In this document: positions 1 to 5,471 of the stretch, piece by piece
Position numbering within the stretch: position 1 is the stretch's first letter
Layout of the letters: the number at the start of each line of letters is the position of its first letter
DNA from: Saprospiraceae bacterium
GTDB taxonomy: Bacteria > Bacteroidota > Bacteroidia > Chitinophagales > Saprospiraceae
Direction: 5' to 3'
Assembly (NCBI GenBank): GCA_014379065.1
Contig: JACMMM010000382.1
Coordinates: forward strand, 1 to 11,248
Length of the DNA stretch: 11,248 nt
Notes under the pieces: model-generated
What the model was told of the DNA's origin: nothing
Databases searched by the model: none
Seen by the model: only the letters and a program-made list of their open reading frames with translations
Translations under genes and position numbers: made by a program

Positions 1-9
1 AAGGATTGC

Positions 10-17
10 TAATTTTG
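10..17 (+). promoter_or_regulatory. Probable -7 promoter element upstream of gldA
   Basis: TAATTTTG followed by CACC matches the Bacteroidota -7 consensus TAnnTTTG. The partner -33 TTTG element would lie just left of the window and cannot be checked. Transcription would start near base 24 and give a leader of about 75 nt before the GTG start of gldA. Confidence 0.45.
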
Positions 18-62
18 CACCAAAATCTCTTTTGTCCGCCAAAGTCTTTACTTAGGTAGGCG

Positions 63-97
63 CTCTCACTCCTCTCACGTTCTCTCACTCCTCTCAC
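63..97 (+). repeat. Pyrimidine-rich direct repeat in the gldA leader
   Basis: A 16-bp unit, CTCTCACTCCTCTCAC, occurs at 63-78 and again at 82-97 with a GTT spacer. Each unit holds two CTCTCAC heptamers, so there are four in all (63, 72, 82, 91). The tract ends two bases before the gldA start codon, where a ribosome binding site would be, and it contains no purine-rich Shine-Dalgarno sequence. It may be simple-sequence expansion or a leader element. Confidence 0.7.
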
Positions 98-99
98 CT

Positions 100-1005
100 G
101 TGTCCGTAAAAGTCACCAATCTCACCAAAATATACGGCTTCCAACACGCCGTGGACCACATTTCGTTTGAAGCACGAAAGGGCGAAGTACTAGGTTTTCT
201 CGGCCCAAACGGCGCAGGTAAAACGACCACGATGAAAATCATCACAGGCTATCTTCCTCAAAATGAAGGTTTTGTCGAGGTTTGTGGCTTTGATGTAGCG
301 GCGAAACCGATGGAAGCCCGCACCCGCGTCGGTTACCTCCCAGAGCACAACCCGCTTTACCGGGAGATGTACGTCCGCGAATACCTCGCGTTCACTGCCG
401 GACTACACCAGGTGAAAAACGTGACCAAACAAGTAGACGAAATGGTGGAACGCACCGGACTTGGCAGCCATCGCCACAAGCAGATCGGCGAACTTTCCAA
501 AGGCTACCGGCAGCGCGTCGGACTGGCCCAAGCCATGCTCCATGACCCCGAAGTATTGATATTAGACGAACCTACCAGCGGTCTTGACCCCAACCAAATC
601 ATCGAAATCCGCCAGCTCATCAAGGATCTCGGCAAAGAAAAAACGGTCATCCTCAGCACCCACATTCTCGGTGAAGTAGAGGCCGTGTGCGACCGTGCCA
701 TCATCATCAATAAAGGAAAACTGGTGGCCGATGCGCCCATCCAGGAACTCAAACAGCAGTTTGCTGGGCAGACTGTCGTCACGGCAGAATTTGCTGAAAG
801 CACCGACAAAAACCTGCTGGCGAAAATCAAAAACGTCCACAGCGTCAAAAGCATCGGTAAAAATCAGTGGCAATTTTTTGCCGCTTCAGGTCAAGATATT
901 CGCGCTGAAGTATTCGCTTTCGCCGTTGCCAACCGACTGACATTGTTGGATTTGCATAAGGCTGAGCACTCCGTGGAAGATGTTTTTCAACAATTGACGA
1001 AGTGA
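100..1005 (+). CDS. gldA: Gliding-type ABC transporter ATP-binding protein GldA
   Basis: A 301-residue cytoplasmic ATPase that would power an ABC-2 type membrane transporter together with GldF; in Flavobacterium this transporter is linked to gliding motility. Visible motifs: Walker A GPNGAGKT (35-42), the LPEHNPLY segment where the Q-loop is expected (80-87; a Glu at the Gln position, which I recall as typical of GldA), signature LSKGYRQR (132-139), Walker B VLILDEP (152-158), D-loop SGLD and the switch His in STH (about 188). The last 90 residues form the C-terminal extension usual in this family. The start is GTG at 100; no earlier in-frame start is visible. gldF follows one base after the TGA stop, so the two are surely co-transcribed. 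Assignment to the GldA/LnrL-type family is secure; a motility role in this organism is inference. Confidence 0.9.
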   Translation: MSVKVTNLTKIYGFQHAVDHISFEARKGEVLGFLGPNGAGKTTTMKIITGYLPQNEGFVEVCGFDVAAKPMEARTRVGYLPEHNPLYREMYVREYLAFTAGLHQVKNVTKQVDEMVERTGLGSHRHKQIGELSKGYRQRVGLAQAMLHDPEVLILDEPTSGLDPNQIIEIRQLIKDLGKEKTVILSTHILGEVEAVCDRAIIINKGKLVADAPIQELKQQFAGQTVVTAEFAESTDKNLLAKIKNVHSVKSIGKNQWQFFAASGQDIRAEVFAFAVANRLTLLDLHKAEHSVEDVFQQLTK

Positions 1006-1006
1006 T

Positions 1007-1738
1007 ATGATCCCTATCTTCAAAAAAGAAATCAACGCTTTTTTCTCCTCGCTCATTGGCTACATCGTGATTGGGGTATTCCTCATACTGATGGGCCTGT
1101 TGCTCTGGGTATTTCCCGAATTTGGCGTTATTGAAGGTGGTTACGCTAACCTCGATACGCTGTTCTATGTATCGCCCATGGTGTTCATGTTTCTCATTCC
1201 GGCAGTCACGATGCGCAGCTTTGCGGAAGAAAAGCAAACAGGTACGATTGAACTTCTTGCCACACGGCCTATTACGGATTGGCAGATTGTCGGCGGTAAA
1301 TTCCTGGCTTGCTTCGCGTTGGTTGCTTTTGCGTTGTTGCCCACCGCCCTTTACTACATTTCTGTTTACAATCTTGGCGCTCCTCCCGGCAATCTCGATT
1401 CGGGCGGCATTCTCGGCTCTTATATTGGCCTGTTGTTTTTGGCTGGGGCTTTTGCGGCCATTGGTGTATTTGCCAGTTCGCTCACCAACAATCAGATTGT
1501 GGCATTCGTGCTCGCCACCTTTCTTTGCTTTTTTACCTATCTCTCCTTCGATTACCTCAGTCGGCTTCCCATTTTCTTTGGTAAAACGGATGACATCGTT
1601 CAATCCATTGGCATCGCCTATCATTACGATTCCATCAGCCGGGGTGTGCTCGACACCCGCGACCTGGTTTATTTCCTGTCCATTATTGCGCTGTTTTTGG
1701 CCGCCACGGTGCTGTCGTTGGGGCGACGGAGATGGTGA
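1007..1738 (+). CDS. gldF: Gliding-type ABC transporter permease GldF
   Basis: A 243-residue ABC-2 family inner-membrane permease, close to the usual GldF length. Six hydrophobic stretches can be seen at about 14-36, 53-68, 98-120, 134-158, 163-182 and 221-238. The cytoplasmic segment after the second helix carries the conserved EEKQTGTIELL block (74-84) typical of this permease class, and DSISRGVLDTRDLVYF lies near the C-terminus. The ATG begins one base after the gldA stop, so translation is probably coupled. In Flavobacteria gldF is normally followed by gldG, which encodes a second component with an extracytoplasmic domain; here no gldG follows. Instead the stop codon runs directly into an inverted-repeat array shared with the convergent thioredoxin gene. 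The substrate is unknown. Confidence 0.88.
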   Translation: MIPIFKKEINAFFSSLIGYIVIGVFLILMGLLLWVFPEFGVIEGGYANLDTLFYVSPMVFMFLIPAVTMRSFAEEKQTGTIELLATRPITDWQIVGGKFLACFALVAFALLPTALYYISVYNLGAPPGNLDSGGILGSYIGLLFLAGAFAAIGVFASSLTNNQIVAFVLATFLCFFTYLSFDYLSRLPIFFGKTDDIVQSIGIAYHYDSISRGVLDTRDLVYFLSIIALFLAATVLSLGRRRW

Positions 1739-1830
1739 TTCGATTAGCCGATTGATTCGATTGGGGGATTGATTCGATTGGTAAACCACCCAATCGAATC
1801 AATCTCATAATCGGACCAATCGAATCAATC
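1737..1830. repeat. Nested inverted-repeat array between convergent genes
   Basis: The 15-mer GATTGATTCGATTGG occurs at 1750-1764 and 1767-1781, and its exact reverse complement at 1790-1804 and 1816-1830. Copies two and three form a perfect 15-bp stem with an 8-nt loop (1782-1789); copies one and four can close a second 15-bp stem around it. A further partial copy (GATTCGATT, 1737-1745) overlaps the gldF stop codon. The array fills the gap between the gldF stop and the stop of the convergent thioredoxin gene at 1834. It lacks a good T-tract on either strand, so a bidirectional transcript-end structure is plausible but it is not a classic intrinsic terminator. Confidence 0.85.
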
Positions 1831-1833
1831 TCC

Positions 1834-2334
1834 CTAAATCTTCTCGCCCAGCATCTTATCAATATAATCAGGCTTAAGGTTTACCCCCATAATCACTCCT
1901 TCACGATTGATCAAAAAAGTGGCCGGGATGGACTTAACGTTGAACTGAGATGCCCTTCCGCCTTTGAACTCTGCGGATTCCATGGTGTGATATTTCCAAA
2001 TCAGGCCATCTTGTGCAATGGCGTTTTGCCATGCGCGTGGGTTTTGCTCCAAAGCGACGCTGAATATTCCAAAACCCCGGTCGTGGTATTTTTGGTAGAG
2101 CGCCACCAGTTCGGGGTTTTCTTTCCGACAAGGGCCGCACCAACTCCCCCAGAACTGGAGCAGCACATATTTCCCTTTCAAATCGGAGAGTTTGGCGCGT
2201 TCGCCTGTCAAAAGCCCGACTTCAAAATCTGGGACTTTTTCTCCCGCTACAAAGCGCGGCTGACGGTATTTGTAAAAAATAAGCGCTACCAAAGCGAGGA
2301 GCGCGAGGAGGATGAGCGTGCGGGTGTGTTTCAT
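1834..2334 (-). CDS. Membrane-anchored TlpA-like thiol-disulfide oxidoreductase
   Basis: A 166-residue protein of the TlpA/ResA-like redoxin group. A single hydrophobic segment (about 6-21) preceded by basic residues forms an uncleaved signal anchor, which places the thioredoxin fold in the periplasm. The redox motif WCGPC is at 65-69 within QFWGSWCGPCRKENPEL, and the cis-Pro segment SIPATFLI is at 135-142 (Pro137). Such proteins reduce or isomerise disulfides of exported proteins or support cytochrome c maturation; the partner here is not identifiable. It is the third gene of a minus-strand unit, starting 15 nt after a 41-codon membrane-protein gene that overlaps the topoisomerase stop. Its TAG stop abuts the inverted-repeat array. 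Confidence 0.88.
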   Translation of the reverse strand: MKHTRTLILLALLALVALIFYKYRQPRFVAGEKVPDFEVGLLTGERAKLSDLKGKYVLLQFWGSWCGPCRKENPELVALYQKYHDRGFGIFSVALEQNPRAWQNAIAQDGLIWKYHTMESAEFKGGRASQFNVKSIPATFLINREGVIMGVNLKPDYIDKMLGEKI

Positions 2335-2349
2335 TGTTGAATGTAAAAT

Positions 2350-2475
2350 TCACTTTTCTGTAAAGCTCGCGGCACTGTCTCCTATTGCGAGCCCCAATAA
2401 CATCAAATAAATGGAGATCAGGAAAACCCATAAAGCCAATAATCCCGGTAGGTATATCTTGTTAGACTTAATCAT
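2350..2475 (-). CDS. Small single-helix membrane protein, translationally coupled
   Basis: A 41-codon gene starting MIKSNKIYLP and ending SFTEK. Its ATG overlaps the TGA of the topoisomerase gene as ATGA, a typical arrangement for stop-start translational coupling. A basic N-terminus is followed by one long hydrophobic helix (about 8-31) and a short polar tail, so it should be an inner-membrane protein. The stop is 15 nt before the TlpA-like gene, so the reading frame fills the gap between its neighbours. I recognise no family, and the function is unknown. It is short enough to be skipped by many gene callers. The overlap geometry and clean helix make chance unlikely, but this is not proof of expression. 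Confidence 0.62.
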   Translation of the reverse strand: MIKSNKIYLPGLLALWVFLISIYLMLLGLAIGDSAASFTEK

Positions 2476-4499
2476 GCCTCTGCCAATATTTCTTCCCGCG
2501 CCACCGGCTCAACCTGTGCTTCTTCCTCCGGCGTATCAATAATATCCAACTCTATGCGCAGATTGTCAATAATAAACTCCTGACGCTCAGGCGTATTCTT
2601 GCCCATGTAATAATCCAGCACATGGTCAAGATTGGTCTCTTCAGGCAGAAACACCGGATCCAGCCGGATGTCTTCACCGATAAAGGCGCCAAACTCATTG
2701 GGACTGATTTCGCCCAAACCTTTGAATCGCGTGATCTCGGGTTTGCCGCGCAGTTTTTTGATGGCCTGTTGCTTTTCTGTTTCGGAATAGCAGTAAAAGG
2801 TCTGCTGCTTGTCGCGCACCCGGAAAAGCGGGGTGACGAGAATGTAGAGGTGGCCATTGCGCACCACATCCGGGAAAAACTGGAGAAAAAAAGTGAGCAT
2901 CAGCAAGCGGATGTGCATCCCGTCCACGTCGGCATCTGTGGCGATCACGACACGGTTGTAGCGCAGGTCGTCAAGCGAATCCTCGATGTTCAGCGCATGT
3001 TGTAGGAGGTTGAACTCCTCGTTTTGGTACACGATTTTCTTGGTCAGGCCATAGCAGTTCAAGGGTTTACCTCGCAGACTGAACACCGCTTGCGTGTCCG
3101 TGTTCCGTGATTTGGTGATGGAACCGCTGGCCGAATCGCCCTCTGTGATGAAGACGGTAGTGGCCAATCGCACCTCCTCCACGCCTTTTTCATTCAGGTG
3201 ATAGCGGCAGTCGCGGAGTTTTTTGTTGTGGATATTGGCCGCCTTGGCGCGCTGGTTGGCCAGTTTTTTTACTTCCGAAATTTCCTTGCGTTCGCGCTCG
3301 CTCTGTTGGATGCGCTTGAGCAATTCCTTCGCAACCTCCGTGTTTTTGTGGAGGAAGTTGTCCAAGTCCTTCATCAAAAAGTCGGACATGAACGTGCGTA
3401 CTGCGGGTGCATCCGGGCCCATGCGCTCGGAGCCGAGCCGGGTCTTGGTTTGGCTTTCAAATATGGGGTCTTCCACCCGCACTGCCACGGCTGCGATGAT
3501 GCTTTCGCGGATATCTTTTGCGTCGAATTCTTTTTTGAAGTGGGTACGCACCACTTTCACCAGCGCCTCCCGAAATGCATTGAGGTGGGTGCCACCCTGC
3601 GTGGTATTTTGACCGTTTACAAACGAATAGATTTGTTCTCCATAGTGGTTGCCGTGTGTCAGCGCGATTTCCACGTCCTCGCCACGAAGGTGGATGATGG
3701 GATAACGCGTGGCTTCTGCGCCGGTTTTCTTTTCCAACAGGTCGAGAAGACCATTTTTCGAAAGAAAGGTTTTGCCATTGAAATTGATTTTGAGTCCGGC
3801 GTTGAGGTAGGCGTAGTCCCAAAGTTTTTGCTCCACAAACTCCGGAAGCCAACGGTAATTTCTAAAAAGACCATTGTCGGGCTTGAAAGCAACCAGCGTC
3901 CCATTTTCCTCTTTGGTCGGCAACAACTTGCTTTCATGCTTGAGGTTTCCAAAGTTGAACTCGGCGGTTTTCATCTGGCCTTCGCGAATGGAGCTGACTT
4001 TAAAATACTCAGAAAGGGCATTCACCGCTTTGGTACCCACGCCATTAAGGCCCACCGTTTTTTTGAAGGCCTTGGAATCATACTTCGCGCCCGTGTTGAT
4101 TTTCGACACGACATCCACGACTTTCCCAAGCGGGATACCCCGCCCGTAGTCCCGCACGGTGCAGCCATTCTCGTTGAGCGTGATATCAACTTGTCGCCCA
4201 TTGCCCATGGCGTATTCGTCAATACAGTTGTCTATGACCTCTTTGAGCAACACATAGATGCCATCATCGGGGCTGGAGCCGTCGCCCAATTTGCCGATGT
4301 ACATGCCGGGGCGCAGGCGGATGTGCTCGCGCCAGTCAAGGGATTTGATTTCGTCTTCGGTATATCTTACTTCTTGCATTTTTGGCTTTTGCTGACTGTT
4401 AGCCGGTTTACCCGCCGTAGTTTTTTTACCTGCCGAAGCTTTAGCAGCGGAGGCAGGAGCGGAGGCGGGTGGCTTCGATGATTTGTAATTTGCGCCCAA
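2472..4499 (-). CDS. parE: Type IIA DNA topoisomerase subunit B (ParE/GyrB-like)
   Basis: The ATPase/Toprim subunit of topoisomerase IV (or a gyrase-like enzyme), which passes DNA duplexes to decatenate or relax chromosomes; 675 residues from the start chosen here. GHKL ATPase motifs: LRPGMYIGKLG (62-72), EVIDN with catalytic Glu87, DYGRGIP (117-123), GLNGVGTKAVNALS (150-163), and the transducer lysine in QTKTRLGS (Lys352). Toprim motifs: EGDSASG (453-459) and DADVDG (522-527), then RFKGLGEISP (591-600). The SASG variant in place of the common SAGG fits the Bacteroidota ParE type. The start is uncertain: TTG at 4499 adds about 40 disordered Ala/Ser/Pro/Lys-rich residues, whereas ATG at 4379 gives the conventional 635-residue form. 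I prefer TTG because the extension has no stops, base composition shifts from AT-rich to GC-rich just there, and a promoter lies about 50 nt upstream. parC is not adjacent. Confidence 0.9.
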   Translation of the reverse strand: MGANYKSSKPPASAPASAAKASAGKKTTAGKPANSQQKPKMQEVRYTEDEIKSLDWREHIRLRPGMYIGKLGDGSSPDDGIYVLLKEVIDNCIDEYAMGNGRQVDITLNENGCTVRDYGRGIPLGKVVDVVSKINTGAKYDSKAFKKTVGLNGVGTKAVNALSEYFKVSSIREGQMKTAEFNFGNLKHESKLLPTKEENGTLVAFKPDNGLFRNYRWLPEFVEQKLWDYAYLNAGLKINFNGKTFLSKNGLLDLLEKKTGAEATRYPIIHLRGEDVEIALTHGNHYGEQIYSFVNGQNTTQGGTHLNAFREALVKVVRTHFKKEFDAKDIRESIIAAVAVRVEDPIFESQTKTRLGSERMGPDAPAVRTFMSDFLMKDLDNFLHKNTEVAKELLKRIQQSERERKEISEVKKLANQRAKAANIHNKKLRDCRYHLNEKGVEEVRLATTVFITEGDSASGSITKSRNTDTQAVFSLRGKPLNCYGLTKKIVYQNEEFNLLQHALNIEDSLDDLRYNRVVIATDADVDGMHIRLLMLTFFLQFFPDVVRNGHLYILVTPLFRVRDKQQTFYCYSETEKQQAIKKLRGKPEITRFKGLGEISPNEFGAFIGEDIRLDPVFLPEETNLDHVLDYYMGKNTPERQEFIIDNLRIELDIIDTPEEEAQVEPVAREEILAEA

Positions 4500-4546
4500 A
4501 GTAACGGAGTTTTAAAAAGCTGACCGATGGAGAGTGAAAGAATGGG

Positions 4547-4580
4547 CAAAATTAAATGAAATGTTTTGATTAAAAAACAA
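4547..4580 (-). promoter_or_regulatory. Probable promoter of the topoisomerase operon
   Basis: On the minus strand TAATTTTG (4554-4547) matches TAnnTTTG. The best -33 candidate is the TTG at 4580-4578, inside a 17-bp repeat, at a slightly long spacing of 23 nt. Transcription would start near 4540, leaving about 40 nt to the TTG start at 4499. Confidence 0.45.
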
Positions 4581-4593
4581 TTTGTGTTTAAAA
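4577..4593 (-). repeat. 17-bp direct repeat, copy 1 (upstream of topoisomerase)
   Basis: TTTTAAACACAAATTGT read on the minus strand, identical to the copy at 5361-5377. It ends 22 bp upstream of the putative -7 element of the topoisomerase operon and overlaps the -33 position. Confidence 0.75.
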
Positions 4594-4674
4594 TTTGATA
4601 ATTAGAGTGTTTCAATTGGGAGCCGAGAACGGTCATTTTCTGTTTGACAATCAAATTTTCAAGGCTTTCGCCAC

Positions 4675-4706
4675 TTGCATTTTTGAATAGTTATGACGTA
4701 CCTTTG
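4675..4706 (+). promoter_or_regulatory. Promoter of the candidate small RNA
   Basis: TACCTTTG (4699-4706) is a full match to TAnnTTTG, and TTG at 4675-4677 lies 21 nt upstream, within the 19-21 nt spacing known for Bacteroidota promoters. Transcription should begin about 4711-4714, just at the 5' arm of the RNA's closing stem. No gene follows on the plus strand except the convergent nuclease-like gene. Confidence 0.6.
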
Positions 4707-4712
4707 TATCGC

Positions 4713-4824
4713 AAACCGAAACGTCATGGGCGTTTTAGCGGGGGACTTCTTCAAAGAAGGTGCATTCGGCGTCGGTTTCTTTCAAAATCGCAGCATTCTG
4801 TCTTCAGGGTGCTGCGATTTTTTT
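4713..4824 (+). ncRNA. Candidate structured small RNA of about 110 nt
   Basis: The segment has its own promoter, compensating helices and an intrinsic terminator, with no convincing reading frame. The outer stem pairs AAACCGA (4713-4719) with TCGGTTT (4772-4778) and continues, after a two-base bulge, with CGTC (4722-4725) against GGCG (4768-4771, one G-U pair). Three more pairs are possible between 4726-4728 and 4763-4765. A distal hairpin, CTTCT (4746-4750) TCAA AGAAG (4755-4759), caps the fold, leaving an unpaired G-rich stretch (GCGGGGGA, 4738-4745) as a possible interaction site. The terminator begins six bases after the closing stem. It does not look like 6S, tmRNA, SRP RNA or a riboswitch I know. 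It could be a lone regulatory RNA, or an antisense partner of the convergent gene, whose 3' end it overlaps by about 20 nt. Confidence 0.55.
4784..4824 (+). terminator. Strong intrinsic terminator of the small RNA
   Basis: AAAATCGCAGCA (4784-4795) pairs perfectly with TGCTGCGATTTT (4810-4821). The stem extends inward through TTCTG/CAGGG (two G-U pairs) to a TCTT tetraloop, and the T-run continues to 4824. The T-tract is stronger on the plus strand, pointing to the small RNA as its main client. The hairpin also contains the stop codon of the convergent gene (TGA, 4806-4804) and, read on the minus strand, ends in ATTTTG, so it may work in both directions. Confidence 0.85.
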
Positions 4825-5262
4825 GATGTACATGGTTTGGAAAACGAGTCGGCTAAGCTTCTCACGCTTGACCACTGTGCGAACTTCTAGTGACACGAAA
4901 TAGTGACAATCCGCGATTATTTTGTCAAACACAAGGGACTCTTTCAAATTTGAGTGATCTATTTTTCCTCTGAAATCATACCTGAAATTATCTGCCTCCA
5001 TTACAATTTCGATGGCCGTATAAAAGTCTGATTTTTGTAGTGGGACTTGGCCTCGCGGTATTTCCGTTTTTGAGTTACCGTGCCGTTCTATAGCATGTCG
5101 AATTCCATAATTATCAATAGAAATTACAAAGCCTGTTAAGTCAACACCCGTTTCTGCGAAAATTTTTGTCGCCAATTCATTGTCTACAATACCAAGGTCA
5201 AGCATGACATGTTCATTGGTCAAGTTGTTGACGGCCAGTTCGTATAGGTCTTCAATGGTCAT
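4804..5262 (-). CDS. PBECR-like (phage Barnase-EndoU-ColicinE5/D-RelE) nuclease-domain protein
   Basis: A 152-residue soluble protein with no signal peptide or membrane segment. From about residue 44 it resembles the PBECR nuclease families: VISIDNYGIRHAIERHG (46-62) gives the typical strand followed by an RHxxxRHG helix with candidate catalytic His56 and His61. Then come a polar loop, a helix near DFYTAIEIVMEADNF (79-93), and a C-terminal sheet with YFVSLEVRT (121-129) and LVFQTMYIKK (139-148); the V-R-T and TMYKK-like ends are what I recall for this group. These domains are often found in phage or polymorphic-toxin proteins; here the domain stands nearly alone, with a 43-residue N-terminal part and no visible immunity gene. 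The gene is flanked by promoter repeats, ends inside a terminator hairpin and meets a candidate small RNA head-on. RNase activity is inference. Confidence 0.62.
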   Translation of the reverse strand: MTIEDLYELAVNNLTNEHVMLDLGIVDNELATKIFAETGVDLTGFVISIDNYGIRHAIERHGNSKTEIPRGQVPLQKSDFYTAIEIVMEADNFRYDFRGKIDHSNLKESLVFDKIIADCHYFVSLEVRTVVKREKLSRLVFQTMYIKKIAAP

Positions 5263-5332
5263 GGTTTAGGTTTTTTGTTTTACATTCTGCAGAAGTCCAA
5301 CGCTGGTGGCGTTTTGAAAAGCAAAAGATGAG

Positions 5333-5364
5333 CAAACTTAAAACAATTATTTTTAAAAATACAA
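5333..5364 (-). promoter_or_regulatory. Promoter of the nuclease-like gene
   Basis: On the minus strand TAAGTTTG (5340-5333) fits TAnnTTTG, and TTG at 5364-5362 is exactly 21 nt upstream. The -33 TTG lies inside copy 2 of the 17-bp repeat. A start near 5326 gives a leader of about 63 nt, which contains a small hairpin (AACGC 5299-5303 with GCGTT 5309-5313). Confidence 0.55.
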
Positions 5365-5377
5365 TTTGTGTTTAAAA
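5361..5377 (-). repeat. 17-bp direct repeat, copy 2 (upstream of nuclease-like gene)
   Basis: Identical to 4577-4593 and in the same orientation relative to the downstream minus-strand gene. It ends 20 bp upstream of the putative -7 element, against 22 bp for copy 1. A shared upstream promoter element or operator explains this better than chance in AT-rich DNA. Confidence 0.75.
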
Positions 5378-5381
5378 AAAA

Positions 5382-5412
5382 TTGACCTAAAGTTCCCCCC
5401 TGCTATACTTTC
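5382..5412 (+). promoter_or_regulatory. Possible promoter of the OstA-like gene
   Basis: TTG (5382-5384, in TTGACC) is followed 19 nt later by TATACTTTC (5404-5412), an imperfect TAnnTTTG. The same bases also read as a sigma-70-like TTGACC-N16-TATACT. The leader to the GTG at 5472 would be about 50 nt. The region is shared with the divergent nuclease-like gene. Confidence 0.4.
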
Positions 5413-5471
5413 GCTCCTCTTCAAATTATAAGCGGCATTTATCCAAAACCATTCGTTCCTAAAATTGTCCT

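Noticed and set aside
845..1789. Minus-strand open frame of 314 codons across gldA/gldF
   Set aside because: It lies opposite two confident genes, its product is an implausible Asn/Gln/Arg/Glu-rich polypeptide, and it runs into the repeat array.
2222..2431. Minus-strand 69-codon frame overlapping the thioredoxin start
   Set aside because: It lies in another frame of the 41-residue membrane protein and the TlpA-like gene, both better supported.
3198..4481. Long plus-strand open frame antisense to the topoisomerase gene (427 codons)
   Set aside because: The opposite strand encodes a topoisomerase with all catalytic motifs. The antisense product has no recognisable domain and is a codon-bias shadow.
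4644..4890. Short plus-strand open frames of 60-65 codons in the AT-rich island
   Set aside because: They span the promoter, the structured RNA and the terminator hairpin, so they could not be translated as complete messages from the mapped signals.
4577..5377. Attachment sites (attL/attR) of an integrated element
   Set aside because: There is no integrase, and both copies coincide with promoter -33 regions at matching distances, so a shared promoter element is the simpler reading. It is kept only as an alternative.
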